DNA of 64,000 bases from Actinobacillus sp. (GCA_020026075.1 JAHHQZ010000005.1:1-64000); one strand, 5' to 3'; numbered from the stretch's first letter, positions 53,532 through 63,910 are shown. Notes: a model not told the origin generated them from the letters alone. A program made the numbers and translations.

Positions 53532-55076
53532 ATGAACAAATTGCCGTTATGGGCATTTTTAGCGCTCAGCGTACTATTCGGGACGCTGGGCGTGTTTGCG
53601 TTTGCCCCTTTTTATCAATGGTATCTTGCCTATATCGCCATTTTTGCTTTAATCACCATTGCGAAAAATCCCCAACGCCGCCGTGCATTGTGGGGAAGTT
53701 TTGCGTGGGGAATGGGCTTTTTCTGCTTTGGTGTCAGCTGGCTTAACGTTAGCATTCACCAATTCGGCGGCGCACCTTTATGGCTAAGCTACGCCTTAGT
53801 GGGCGTATTGTCGGCATACCTTTCCCTTTACCCTTTAGCTTTTGCGTGGCTGGTGCAGCGTTTTCGTGTGCAAAGCCCTGTGATTTATCCCATCATTTGG
53901 TTTGGGCTAGAAATGTTGCGAGGCTGGCTATTTAGCGGTTTCCCTTGGCTGGCGTTAGGTTACAGCCAAGTGCCAAGCCCTGTATCCGGCATTGCCCCTC
54001 TTTTCGGCATAGAAGGCTTAAGCGTTTTCGTGGTGCTAATCAGCGCCCTTGCCTACAATATGTACCAGTTTGCACGAGAAAAAAAATGGCTACTGGTGGC
54101 ATTTCAAGGGCTATTTTTATGCACAATGGCAACACTGGCTGTGCAAAGTCACAAACTTCATTTTACAAAAGAAGAACCACTAGGCAGGGTCAAAATCACC
54201 TTACTGCAAGGCAACATTCCCCAAAAGTTAAAATGGGATCCTGCCTTTGCGATGCAAAGCGTGCAAACTTACAAGCAACTGATTGAAAACGCCTTTGCAA
54301 CCCGCAGTGATTTAATCATTCTGCCAGAGTCGGCAACGCCTGTGGAAGAACACGCATTAGCACCATTTTTGCAGGAAATGCAAGCCAAAGCGCTCCAAGA
54401 AAAAACGCAAATTATGCTCGGCACCGTGTGGCATAAGGATCACCAATTTTATAATTCCATTATCAATTTAGGCGACCCAAGTCATTTATACGGCGAAAAT
54501 ACAGAACGCTACAACAAACATCATCTTGTGCCGTTTGGCGAATACGTGCCGTTGGAGCGTTGGCTCCGTCCGCTGGGTTCGGTGTTTAATTTGCCAATGT
54601 CAGCGTTTAAACAGGGCGATTATTTGCAGAAAAACCTATGGGCGGCGGATCGTAAATTTTCCCCTGCTATCTGCTATGAAATTATTTTTGGCGAACAACT
54701 GCGCCGCAATACAGACGCTCAAACGGATTACCTGCTCACCATTTCCAACGATGCGTGGTTTGGGCATAGCATAGGCCCATGGCAACATTTACAAATGGCA
54801 CAAATGCGTGCCTTAGAGCTGGGTAAACCGCTGATTCGCGCCACACAAAACGGCATCACCGCTTTCGTGAACGCAAATGGCGACGTGGTGGAACAAGCAC
54901 CGCAATTCGTAAAAACTACACTCACTGCTTGGGTTACCCCACACAAAGGTAACACCCCCTACGGTGCTTTCGGCTACACGCCATTGTATATTTTGTCGGT
55001 CATCTTGCTATTCCTACACCTCACAATGGCATTGCTTCGTAACCTGTTATTACGAAATCTCCCCCGAGAAAATTAA
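53532..55076 (+). CDS. lnt: Apolipoprotein N-acyltransferase Lnt
   Basis: Lnt adds the third acyl chain to lipoproteins at the inner membrane. The 514-aa protein has N-terminal membrane helices (about 1-210) and a nitrilase domain. Its catalytic residues lie in LPESATPVEEH (Glu), YNKHHLVPFGEYVPLE (Lys) and PAICYEIIFG (Cys). ATG at 53532, 7 nt after corC, gives MNKLPLWAFLALS. Lipoproteins matured through this enzyme include those at 9083, 45929 and 56304. Confidence 0.96.
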   Translation: MNKLPLWAFLALSVLFGTLGVFAFAPFYQWYLAYIAIFALITIAKNPQRRRALWGSFAWGMGFFCFGVSWLNVSIHQFGGAPLWLSYALVGVLSAYLSLYPLAFAWLVQRFRVQSPVIYPIIWFGLEMLRGWLFSGFPWLALGYSQVPSPVSGIAPLFGIEGLSVFVVLISALAYNMYQFAREKKWLLVAFQGLFLCTMATLAVQSHKLHFTKEEPLGRVKITLLQGNIPQKLKWDPAFAMQSVQTYKQLIENAFATRSDLIILPESATPVEEHALAPFLQEMQAKALQEKTQIMLGTVWHKDHQFYNSIINLGDPSHLYGENTERYNKHHLVPFGEYVPLERWLRPLGSVFNLPMSAFKQGDYLQKNLWAADRKFSPAICYEIIFGEQLRRNTDAQTDYLLTISNDAWFGHSIGPWQHLQMAQMRALELGKPLIRATQNGITAFVNANGDVVEQAPQFVKTTLTAWVTPHKGNTPYGAFGYTPLYILSVILLFLHLTMALLRNLLLRNLPREN

Positions 55077-55097
55077 CCCAAACCCACAAAAAATCAA

Positions 55098-55139
55098 AGG
55101 CCGGAATATTTATCAAAATTTTGACGAAAATTCCAGCCT
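55098..55139. repeat. Dispersed palindromic repeat
   Basis: aggccggaatattt and gaaaattccagcct arms around atcaaaattttgac, between the convergent lnt and holA genes. Confidence 0.87.
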
Positions 55140-55223
55140 AGTTATTTTTTGGTTTTGCGATCACGAACGCAAATTTTTTTTGGGAGGGGGGCAAAGGGGA
55201 ATGTTTTTGCTTCGCCAGTAGTT

Positions 55224-56300
55224 TTAACACATTCGCTGACAAAATCCCTGCAAGGCTGCCCAAACATCTTGGTCGAACTGGTTTTTTACTTGGCGTTCTA
55301 TGTTGGCAAGTTGTTGTAATAATTCAAACAGTTGGCGGTACGTTAGGCGTTTGGCGGCTTGGGTGAGTAGGATTTTTCGTTGTTGCCACAGGCGTAAACG
55401 CTCGAAATGGGCTTGGCTTTGGCTGAGATCGAGCGGGCTATCGAGATGAATTTTTGCACCGCTGTGGCTAATGTCGAGTAGCGTCATTAGTTCACGTTGT
55501 ACGGTGCGGAGCAAAATCACAGTGGCAATGTCCTCTTGGCGTAGCCCTTGTAAAATGTGCAACGCACGAGGCAAATTGCCAGCAAGCAGAGCATCCGTCC
55601 ATTGGAACACGGTAAATTGTGTGGATTGCTCGATGACCGCTTGCACGTCGTCACGGTAAATCTTTTTCTCGCCGTGTAGCAGGCTCAGCAGTTGTAGCGC
55701 TTGCTGTAACGCCATTAAGTTGCCTTCGTAGCTGTAACACAACAGTTGCAAGGCGTTGTTATCCAAATTTACACCAAGCAAGCTGGCACGTTTATGTACC
55801 CATTGCGGCAACTGTTCGGCTGCTGGCGTATGGCAGTTGACCATCACCGCCGTCAGTTTGTCCTGTGCATAAGCAAACCAACGCTGTTTTTCCTGCGTGC
55901 GTGAAAATTTCGGCAAGGTGATAACCAAAATTAAATCCGCGTGCAAGGTTTCCATTAGCGCCAAAAGCTGATTTTGCAAGCTGGCGGTGAGATTTTCAGG
56001 GAAGGTTAATTGCAACAGGCGTTTTTGCGAAAACAGCCCATAGGATTGCACTAAATCAAAAATATCCGCCCACTGGGTGTCGTTGTCGATTTGAAAGGAA
56101 AACTGCTCAGTTGCCCCAGCCGCCAACGCACCACGCTTGATAGCATCTTGGCTTTCTGTGCGCAGTTGGTGATCCGAGCCAATCAAAAGGTATAAATTTT
56201 CTAAAAATTCCGGCGTGGCTTTTTTAGGCTTGGGCTTGGCAAGTTCCGCTGGGGGGAATTGTTGCAGCAGCGTGTCGCTGTAAATTCGGCGAATGCTCAT
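55224..56300 (-). CDS. holA: DNA polymerase III delta subunit
   Basis: The delta subunit opens the beta clamp in the clamp loader. The 358-aa protein has NLYLLIGSDHQLRTESQDAIK, LLQLTFPENL and YSYEGNLMALQQALQLLSLL, with an AAA+-like layout. An N-terminal insertion of about 20 residues (AKPKPKKATPEFLEN) between RRIYSDTLLQQ and LYLLIG is not in the homologues I recall and overlaps a dispersed half-site (56198-56219). It starts 3 nt after lptE. Confidence 0.93.
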   Translation of the reverse strand: MSIRRIYSDTLLQQFPPAELAKPKPKKATPEFLENLYLLIGSDHQLRTESQDAIKRGALAAGATEQFSFQIDNDTQWADIFDLVQSYGLFSQKRLLQLTFPENLTASLQNQLLALMETLHADLILVITLPKFSRTQEKQRWFAYAQDKLTAVMVNCHTPAAEQLPQWVHKRASLLGVNLDNNALQLLCYSYEGNLMALQQALQLLSLLHGEKKIYRDDVQAVIEQSTQFTVFQWTDALLAGNLPRALHILQGLRQEDIATVILLRTVQRELMTLLDISHSGAKIHLDSPLDLSQSQAHFERLRLWQQRKILLTQAAKRLTYRQLFELLQQLANIERQVKNQFDQDVWAALQGFCQRMC

Positions 56301-56303
56301 TGT

Positions 56304-56831
56304 TTACTTCGCCTGCACTGGCACTGTTTTGGCTGGATTTTCAACCACATTTTTTAAGCTAAATAAGCGATGCACAAGCTGTGTGGCGGCACGTTGGCGT
56401 AAATCTTGCCAAATTGCGTCTTTCTCTGTGCTTTTCGCCAACGCCTCTTGTGGGCTGTCAAAGAAATTATTCGCCACTTTGGTCGAGATTGGGTAGCGTG
56501 TGCCGTCAGGCATAATTACTTCTGCATCCACTTGTAAAATCATCACTTTTTCTGCCTCTTTCCCCGTGGAGAAAAGAGCGGATACATCGCTGGAATTGCT
56601 ATTGCCTAGCAAATAAAACACTGGCACGTTCTGGCTATTTTCAACCAGTTTAATGTCGTTTAAACGCAGAGTCTGGCGCATTATGCGAGACATATTGCTG
56701 TATTTATTAGCGGTTTTAAACTGCATTGTGCGTAGACCTTCGGGCAAAAGTTGTCCTGTTTTGAAGTGGAAACCACAGGCACTCAACAGGCTAATAATAA
56801 TGAGTAAACTCAAACGAGATAATAATTTCAT
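56304..56831 (-). CDS. lptE: LPS-assembly lipoprotein LptE
   Basis: LptE plugs LptD in the outer membrane for LPS insertion. The 175-aa protein has a lipobox LLSACGFHF (Cys at about 18), GLRTMQFKTANKYSNMSRIMRQTLR and the family block of alternating strands. ATG at 56831 has ggaga upstream. It is followed by holA and preceded by leuS, the usual leuS-lptE-holA order. Confidence 0.94.
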   Translation of the reverse strand: MKLLSRLSLLIIISLLSACGFHFKTGQLLPEGLRTMQFKTANKYSNMSRIMRQTLRLNDIKLVENSQNVPVFYLLGNSNSSDVSALFSTGKEAEKVMILQVDAEVIMPDGTRYPISTKVANNFFDSPQEALAKSTEKDAIWQDLRQRAATQLVHRLFSLKNVVENPAKTVPVQAK

Positions 56832-56849
56832 TCTGTTCTCCATAAAATT

Positions 56850-56872
56850 CACCGCTACCAATGGCAGCGGTG
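56850..56872. terminator. Short hairpin between leuS and lptE
   Basis: CACCGCT and AGCGGTG enclose a 9-nt loop just past the leuS stop. No T run follows, so it may attenuate or stabilise the transcript but not terminate it. Confidence 0.45.
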
Positions 56873-56879
56873 AAAAGGG

Positions 56880-59459
56880 TTATTTCGCCACAATGCTCAC
56901 TAATTTATTTTTTACATAAATCACTTTATGCACGGTTAAGCCGTCAATAAATTTCTGCACATTGCTTTCTTCTAAGGCAAGGGTTTTCACTGTGTCTTCG
57001 CTAATGTCTGCTGGAACGGTGAGTTTCGCACGCACTTTACCATTGACTTGAACCACGATGGTTTTTTCATCTTCAACCATTGCTTTTTCATCTGCTACAA
57101 CCCAAGGGGCAAAATCTACGGTATCCGTATGACCGAGTTCTTTCCACAAGGTAAAGCAAATGTGCGGCGTGATTGGTGCAAGCATACGCACTACCGCATC
57201 CAATGCTTCTGCCATTACCGCACGGTCTTGCTCGCTGTCTAATGGTGCTTTGGTTAGTTTGTTCATCAGCTCCATTACGGCGGCGATGGCGGTGTTAAAG
57301 GTTTGGCGGCGACCGATGTCATCGCTCACTTTGGCGATAGTTTTGTGAACATCACGGCGCAAGGCTTTTTGTTCATTGTTTAAACTTGCCACATCAAGCG
57401 GGCTTTGTGCTGGATTTTCCACATAGGTTGCCACTAAATTCCACAAACGGCGTAAGAAACGGTTTGCCCCTTCCACGCCTGATTCTTGCCATTCCAACGT
57501 CATTTCCGCAGGGGCGGCGAACATCATAAATAAGCGCACCGTATCCGCACCATATTTGTTCACCATTTCTTGTGGGTCGATACCGTTATTTTTGGATTTC
57601 GACATTTTGGTCATTCCCGTGTGAACCAGTTCGTGACCTTCACGATCTACGGCTTTCACAATGCGACCTTTGTCATCACGCTCGAGTAACACTTCTGTTG
57701 GCGACACCCAAATACGCTCGTTGGTTGGGCTGGTGTAGTAGAACGCATCCGCTAGCACCATTCCTTGACAAAGCAGTTTATTCGCTGGCTCATCGCTTGC
57801 AAGCAAGCCTGCGTCACGCAACAATTTGTGGAAGAAACGGAAATACAATAAGTGCATTGTTGCGTGTTCAATACCGCCAATGTATTGATCCACTGGCAGC
57901 CAATAGTTCGCCTCATCGCTGTCTAAAATGCCATCGTGATATTGTGGCGAAGTATAGCGTGCGTAGTACCAGCTACTTTCCATAAAGGTGTCGAAAGTAT
58001 CCGTTTCTTTCAAGGCTGGCGCACCGTTGTATGTGGTTTTCGCCCAGTTTGGATCGGCTTTGATTGGACTTTGCACGCCGTCCATTACTACATCTTCAGG
58101 TAATAAAATTGGCAAATCTTCTAATGGTGCAGGCACAACATCGCCGTTTTCTAAGGTCAACATTGGAATTGGCGCACCCCAGTAACGTTGACGTGAAACG
58201 CCCCAGTCACGTAAACGGTAGTTCACTTGACGTTTACCCACGCCCAAGCTTTCAAGGCGTTCGGCGATAGCAGTAAACGCTTGCTCGAAATCCAAACCAT
58301 CAAAATCTTCTGAGTTGAACAAAATACCGTGTTCGGTGAAAGCTTTTTCGCTAATGTCGAGTTCGCCGTCTGCTGGATGGATAACAGGGTTAATGTCTAG
58401 GCCGTATTTTTTCGCAAATTCGTAATCACGTTGATCGTGCGCTGGCACTGCCATTACCGCCCCTGTGCCGTAGTTCATCAACACAAAATTCGCCACCCAC
58501 ACTGGCACCAATTTGCCCGTTAATGGATGAACAGCGTAGCGGCCTGTGGCCATTCCTTTTTTCTCCATTGTGGCAAGCTCTGCTTCTGCCACTTTGGTGT
58601 TTTTACAGCTTTGGATAAATTCAGCCAATTCAGGGTTATTTTCCGCTGCTTGCTCTGCCAACGGATGGCCTGCTGCGACTGCCAAATAAGACACGCCGTA
58701 GAAAGTATCAGGACGTGTGGTGTAAACCGTTACCGTTTCATCGCTTTTTGCTAATTTGAAGGTGATTTCCACGCCTTCGCTACGGCCAATCCAGTTGCGT
58801 TGCATTGCTTTCACCATATCTGGCCATTCTGGCAAATGGTCAAGATCGCCTAAAAGCTGTTCGGCGTAGTCGGTGATTTTAATAAACCACTGCGGAATTT
58901 CTTTTTGTTCCACAGGGCTATCGCAACGCCAGCAACAACCTTCGTGTACTTGCTCATTGGCGAGTACGGTTTCATCATTCGGACACCAGTTCACCGTAGA
59001 GGTTTTTTTGTACACTAAACCTTTTTTGTAAAGTTCAGTGAAAAACCACTGCTCCCATTTGTAATATTCAGGGCGACAAGTAGCGATTTCACGATCCCAA
59101 TCAAAGCCAAAACCCAGCATTTTCAACTGGTTACGCATATAATCAATGTTTTCATACGTCCATTTTGCAGGTGCAGTTTTATTTTTGATTGCAGCCCCCT
59201 CCGCTGGTAAACCGAATGCGTCCCAGCCCATCGGTTGCAACACATTTTTGCCCAGCATACGCTGATAACGAGAAATCACATCGCCAATAGTGTAGTTACG
59301 CACGTGTCCCATATGCAGGCGACCGGAGGGATAAGGGAACATTGAAAGACAGTAATATTTCGGTTTGCTCGGGTCTTTCTTCGCTTCAAATGTTTGATTT
59401 TCTTTCCAAAAAGCCTGTACTTCTGGCTCAATGAGTTCTGGACGGTATTGTTGTTGCAT
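56880..59459 (-). CDS. leuS: Leucyl-tRNA synthetase
   Basis: This class I synthetase charges tRNA-Leu. The 859-aa protein has HIGH-type [17 protein letters not shown] (about 46-62), the CP1 editing domain ([13 protein letters not shown]) and the KMSKS loop [13 protein letters not shown] (about 615-627). The length is normal. Confidence 0.99.
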   Translation of the reverse strand: MQQQYRPELIEPEVQAFWKENQTFEAKKDPSKPKYYCLSMFPYPSGRLHMGHVRNYTIGDVISRYQRMLGKNVLQPMGWDAFGLPAEGAAIKNKTAPAKWTYENIDYMRNQLKMLGFGFDWDREIATCRPEYYKWEQWFFTELYKKGLVYKKTSTVNWCPNDETVLANEQVHEGCCWRCDSPVEQKEIPQWFIKITDYAEQLLGDLDHLPEWPDMVKAMQRNWIGRSEGVEITFKLAKSDETVTVYTTRPDTFYGVSYLAVAAGHPLAEQAAENNPELAEFIQSCKNTKVAEAELATMEKKGMATGRYAVHPLTGKLVPVWVANFVLMNYGTGAVMAVPAHDQRDYEFAKKYGLDINPVIHPADGELDISEKAFTEHGILFNSEDFDGLDFEQAFTAIAERLESLGVGKRQVNYRLRDWGVSRQRYWGAPIPMLTLENGDVVPAPLEDLPILLPEDVVMDGVQSPIKADPNWAKTTYNGAPALKETDTFDTFMESSWYYARYTSPQYHDGILDSDEANYWLPVDQYIGGIEHATMHLLYFRFFHKLLRDAGLLASDEPANKLLCQGMVLADAFYYTSPTNERIWVSPTEVLLERDDKGRIVKAVDREGHELVHTGMTKMSKSKNNGIDPQEMVNKYGADTVRLFMMFAAPAEMTLEWQESGVEGANRFLRRLWNLVATYVENPAQSPLDVASLNNEQKALRRDVHKTIAKVSDDIGRRQTFNTAIAAVMELMNKLTKAPLDSEQDRAVMAEALDAVVRMLAPITPHICFTLWKELGHTDTVDFAPWVVADEKAMVEDEKTIVVQVNGKVRAKLTVPADISEDTVKTLALEESNVQKFIDGLTVHKVIYVKNKLVSIVAK

Positions 59460-59546
59460 ACGCTTAACCTTGCTTGTTATCTGTAAAAAAATAAACCGCT
59501 AGAATAGCCTAAATTAGGGCAAAGTTAAATCCTAAGCTAACGCATA

Positions 59547-59588
59547 GGCTGGAATTTTTGACAAAATTTTGCAGAATATTCCAGCCTC
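59547..59588. repeat. Dispersed palindromic repeat
   Basis: aggctggaatttttg and cagaatattccagcct arms in the region upstream of leuS. Confidence 0.87.
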
Positions 59589-59853
59589 TTATTTTTTGTT
59601 TTGCCAGCTGTCGCAAAATGATTTTTTTGTGAGGTAAACGTGTGAAAAATGACCACGCTTTGCGGCGGTGAGGGAAAGCAGGGGCTTGTCGGCATTCTGT
59701 CTTGTGAAAGAAAACAAATGTTGAAAAAGGAATAGAAAAAGGAATAAACGATAACGCTATAAAATAAGTTGCATAAAAATCGCTGATTTATTGGGAAAAA
59801 TTCATCTAAAATCCTATGAAACAATCATTAGCTTAAATAATAAACAGATAAAA

Positions 59854-59869
59854 TGTGATATAGATCACA
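59854..59869. promoter_or_regulatory. Predicted CRP site
   Basis: TGTGATATAGATCACA has perfect TGTGA and TCACA half-sites with a 6-nt spacer. It lies 229 nt upstream of the -35 box of the porin at 60226, in a 766-bp region (59460-60225) without a supportable gene. Confidence 0.85.
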
Positions 59870-59955
59870 AAATTCGAAAAAAGACTGTGGATTGAACAAA
59901 AAGTTCAAAAAAGAGCTCGTTTTTGTATAAAGGAAAAGTAATTGGTTAAAAAAAT

Positions 59956-60063
59956 ATTAAAAATCAAATGGTTATGTTTAAATTTAAACCATCTAAAAGG
60001 TGAGTATTCGCTATGTTAAAAAGATAGATAAGAAAAATTTATATTTAACCATTTGATTTTAAT
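59956..60063. repeat. Long inverted repeat upstream of porin
   Basis: Arms attaaaaatcaaatggtta (59956-59974) and taaccatttgattttaat (60046-60063) match apart from one A, with about 71 nt between. A perfect palindrome GTTTAAATTTAAAC (59976-59989) adjoins the left arm. It could form a large cruciform or RNA hairpin, or be paired regulator sites ahead of the porin promoter. Confidence 0.75.
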
Positions 60064-60097
60064 ATAATTTTTCTATGTAAAACCTAATTTTTGTGTA

Positions 60098-60125
60098 TTG
60101 ACAAATAAAATAGCGTGGCTAGAAT
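60098..60125 (+). promoter_or_regulatory. Porin promoter
   Basis: TTGACA, a 16-nt spacer and TAGAAT. The leader to ATG at 60226 is about 94 nt, which is long enough for sRNA control. Confidence 0.82.
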
Positions 60126-60225
60126 GCACGGCGAACAAAGGCTTATTCTTTGTTTTGTTTTTTGATTTAAATCGCTTGGGGGCAACCGCTCTCAGGTAAA
60201 CTAACCCCAAATAAAGGTGTTTATT

Positions 60226-61245
60226 ATGAAAAAAACTCTCGTAGCTCTTTCAGTAGCAGCATTCGCAGCTGCATCTGCCAACGCCGCTGTGGTTTATAAC
60301 CAAGACGGTACTAAATTAGACGTTAATGGTTCTGTACGCGTTGCATTAACTAAACAAACAGGTCATCGTTTAGACCTTGACAACGATGGTTCACGTGTAA
60401 TCTTTAACTTCAGCCAAGACTTAGGCGAAGGCTTCTCTGCACTTGGTTATGTTGAACTTCGTCCAGGTAAGGAGGATGAAACTGGAGATTGGAGTGGTGT
60501 CTATACTAAACAACTCTACGCAGGGTTAGCACAATCTGATATCGGTACATTGACTTTCGGTAAACAAAAGACCGCTGCAGATGACTTTAAACTTGCTGAT
60601 CCAACAGAAAACGGTTTAAGTGTTCTTGATTTTGATGGCTTAAATCAAAACCACTATCTTAACGGTGTTGCGACAGAGGGGAGCAAAGTTGTTCGTTTCG
60701 TAAGTAAAGATTTCGCTGGTTTTGGTTTCCAAACAAGCTATACTTTTGGTGAATCAGATAAAGCGAAGGCTATTACTCGTGGCGTTCAAGTCTTAGCAAC
60801 TTATGCAAATGATTTTGGCGGCCTAGGTTTCCAAGCTCACGCACTTTATGCAGACCACAAGGGTAATACTGAAGACAAACTATACCCAAGTGCCCTTGAG
60901 ACAAGATCTTGGGGTTTAGCGGCTAAAGTTTCTTATGCTGGTTTTGGTTTAGCAACTGACTATGTGCAAGGTAAACTTACTCACGATCAGTTAAACATAG
61001 ACACTAAAGGTAAAGCGTGGTCTGTGGCTGCAACTTACCAAGTAGTAGAACCACTTGATGTATATGCAACTTATACTCACATTAAAGCGGAACATGTTGG
61101 TACAGCTACCCTTAAAGGTATCACTGTAGGTACTCACTACCAAGTAGCTAAAAACGTACAAACTTACGTAGAATACGATACTGTCAAACTTGAACAATTT
61201 GATCGTGTGAACAAATTCTACACAGGTCTTCGTGTATTCTTCTAA
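60226..61245 (+). CDS. OmpP2-like major porin
   Basis: The 339-aa protein has a signal peptide (MKKTLVALSVAAFAAASANA), mature start AVVYNQDGTKLDVNGSVRVALTKQ, regular amphipathic strands and a C-terminal Phe (FYTGLRVFF). It forms a trimeric diffusion channel. Compared with the porin at 48174 it is shorter. The strong promoter, long leader and its own terminator suggest high expression. An in-frame ATG 9 nt upstream exists, but MKK gives the standard signal peptide. Confidence 0.95.
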   Translation: MKKTLVALSVAAFAAASANAAVVYNQDGTKLDVNGSVRVALTKQTGHRLDLDNDGSRVIFNFSQDLGEGFSALGYVELRPGKEDETGDWSGVYTKQLYAGLAQSDIGTLTFGKQKTAADDFKLADPTENGLSVLDFDGLNQNHYLNGVATEGSKVVRFVSKDFAGFGFQTSYTFGESDKAKAITRGVQVLATYANDFGGLGFQAHALYADHKGNTEDKLYPSALETRSWGLAAKVSYAGFGLATDYVQGKLTHDQLNIDTKGKAWSVAATYQVVEPLDVYATYTHIKAEHVGTATLKGITVGTHYQVAKNVQTYVEYDTVKLEQFDRVNKFYTGLRVFF

Positions 61246-61270
61246 TCTTAGTTAAGATTAAACCAATAAG

Positions 61271-61297
61271 CCGCTGTTTTTACAGCGGTTTTTTTAT
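61271..61297 (+). terminator. Porin terminator
   Basis: ccgctgt-tttt-acagcgg hairpin followed by seven or more T. Confidence 0.92.
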
Positions 61298-61396
61298 ATG
61301 AAAAAATAGCTAGGCGTGGGGGGCTAATGGCAAAAGTATGGGTATGTTTTTATGAAAGGTACTACCAGCCGAGAATTTTTAAACAGCAGATGACAA

Positions 61397-61433
61397 CAAC
61401 GCCTAAGCTTGTTATAGTTAGGCGTTGAGATTT
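61397..61433 (+). terminator. Hairpin upstream of hfq
   Basis: AACGCCTAA and TTAGGCGTT pair around gcttgttatag and are followed by gagaTTTTTT, 45-80 nt before hfq. It may terminate upstream read-through or attenuate hfq. Confidence 0.65.
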
Positions 61434-61478
61434 TTTGTCTCTATCTAAACTAATTTATTAACTAAAAGGAAAATTGTT

Positions 61479-61742
61479 ATGGCAAAAGGACAATCACTAC
61501 AAGATCCTTACTTAAACTCACTCCGCCGTGAACGCATTCCCGTTTCTATTTACTTAGTAAACGGTATTAAATTACAAGGTCAAATTGAATCATTCGATCA
61601 ATTCGTTATCTTGTTAAAAAACACGGTTAATCAAATGGTTTACAAGCACGCGATTTCTACTGTTGTGCCAGCTCGTTCAATTTCTCACCATAACCACGCC
61701 CCAGCACAAGAAACCGTGCTTGAAACCACAGTAAGCGAATAA
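61479..61742 (+). CDS. hfq: RNA chaperone Hfq
   Basis: Hfq is the hexameric Sm-like protein that pairs small RNAs with mRNAs. The 87-aa protein has Sm1 ([39 protein letters not shown]) and Sm2 ([13 protein letters not shown]) and a short tail. The ribosome-binding site is aaagga. miaA, its usual upstream partner, is absent here; hfq stands alone after a porin. Confidence 0.98.
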   Translation: MAKGQSLQDPYLNSLRRERIPVSIYLVNGIKLQGQIESFDQFVILLKNTVNQMVYKHAISTVVPARSISHHNHAPAQETVLETTVSE

Positions 61743-61752
61743 CCATAACGTA

Positions 61753-61782
61753 AAAAGAGAAAGTTTAAACTTTCTCTTTTTG
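61753..61782 (+). terminator. hfq terminator
   Basis: aaaaagagaaagtttaaactttctcttttt is a perfect palindrome with flanking A and T runs, 10 nt after the stop. Confidence 0.9.
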
Positions 61783-61836
61783 GTTTCTGAGCTTATTTTT
61801 ATGTTCTGTTTTTTTATTTTTATTGGTTTTAGCCCA

Positions 61837-61878
61837 AGGTCGGAATTTTCGCCAAAATTTTGACAAATATTCCAGCCT
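61837..61878. repeat. Dispersed palindromic repeat
   Basis: aggtcggaattttc and aaatattccagcct arms around gccaaaattttgac, between hfq and gapA. Confidence 0.87.
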
Positions 61879-61907
61879 ACGCAAAATGAAAAAAAATAGC
61901 GACAATA

Positions 61908-61936
61908 AAAAAGCCCGCAATATGCGGACTTTTAAT
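61908..61936 (-). terminator. gapA terminator
   Basis: On the minus strand aaagtccgcatattgcgggcttttt, a GC-rich stem and T run, 17 nt after the gapA stop. Confidence 0.9.
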
Positions 61937-61952
61937 GTGGATATACAACCAA

Positions 61953-62978
<1,026 letters not shown>

Positions 62979-62998
62979 TTAAGTTAAAAAACGCATGA

Positions 62999-63004
62999 AT
63001 TATA
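62999..63004 (-). promoter_or_regulatory. gapA -10 box
   Basis: TATAAT on the minus strand 42 nt before ATG, in gtgcTATAATtcatg context. The -35 region (tttatc) is weak. The rest of 62958-63277 holds no supportable gene; an inverted pair of half-site-like sequences (63200-63255) is noted. Confidence 0.6.
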
Positions 63005-63277
63005 GCACGGTTTTTTTAAAGATAAATGATAAGCCCCTGTTAAAGATCAGGAAAAAGCAGGATTTTTGCAAGCCTTGTGGCATAAGGCGGCGTAAGGTTA
63101 TTTTTATGTAAAAAATCCTCTGTGGCATTGTAAAAAGAATGTGAGTTAATTTGTTTTTTTTCTGATGCCGTTACTGAAATTTTTGCCATTTAACGGCATA
63201 ATATTCCGACCTTGCCGATTGAGGTTGAAATACGGCAGATTGGAATTTTTAGCGATTTTTTATCAAGGGAGCAAGCT

Positions 63278-63910
63278 ATGCGGAAAGGAAATTTGTATAT
63301 TATTTCAGCACCTAGCGGTGCAGGGAAGTCTTCTTTAATCAGTGCGTTATTAACGGAGAAAGGCGATGAAGTGCCGATGATGGTGTCTATTTCACACACC
63401 ACCCGTGTGCCACGTCCCGGTGAAACAGACGGTGTGCATTATTATTTTGTCGATGTGCCAACCTTTGAGCAAATGATTGCCGAAGATGCGTTTTTGGAAT
63501 ATGCCAATGTGTTTGGCGGCAATTATTATGGTACTTCGCTGGCGGCGATTGAAGAAAATCTCGCCAAAGGGGTTGATGTCTTTTTGGATATTGACTGGCA
63601 AGGCGCACGACAAATTCGTGAAAAAATGCCGAACGCAAAAAGTATTTTCATTTTGCCACCGTCCGTTGTGGAGCTGGAAAACCGTTTGAATGCACGTGGA
63701 CAGGACAGTGCAGAAGTGATTGCAAGCCGAATGGCGAAAGCGTGCGATGAGATGTCGCATTTTGCCGAGTACGATTACGTGGTCATTAACGATGATTTCA
63801 GCCAAGCGCTAGAGAATATTGCTACGATCTTGCAGGCAGAACGTTTGAAAACGGCTTGTCAGAAACAACAGAATGCAGAATTATTTGCCGATCTACTAGC
63901 CAAGCAATAA
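63278..63910 (+). CDS. gmk: Guanylate kinase
   Basis: Gmk phosphorylates GMP to GDP. The 210-aa protein has the P-loop [16 protein letters not shown] (about 9-24), [19 protein letters not shown] and [15 protein letters not shown] at 63278 with agggag upstream gives the standard N-terminus. It normally precedes rpoZ-spoT. Confidence 0.97.
   Translation: MRKGNLYIISAPSGAGKSSLISALLTEKGDEVPMMVSISHTTRVPRPGETDGVHYYFVDVPTFEQMIAEDAFLEYANVFGGNYYGTSLAAIEENLAKGVDVFLDIDWQGARQIREKMPNAKSIFILPPSVVELENRLNARGQDSAEVIASRMAKACDEMSHFAEYDYVVINDDFSQALENIATILQAERLKTACQKQQNAELFADLLAKQ

Noticed and set aside
59537..59824. 95-codon minus-strand frame upstream of leuS
   Set aside because: It runs through a palindromic repeat, has low-complexity Phe-rich composition, no good ribosome-binding site and no recognisable domain.
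63200..63256. Two half-site-like sequences before gmk (attccgacctt and attggaattttt)
   Set aside because: Their order is reversed relative to the normal repeat (arms face outward) and the second is a poor match, so not called as a copy.
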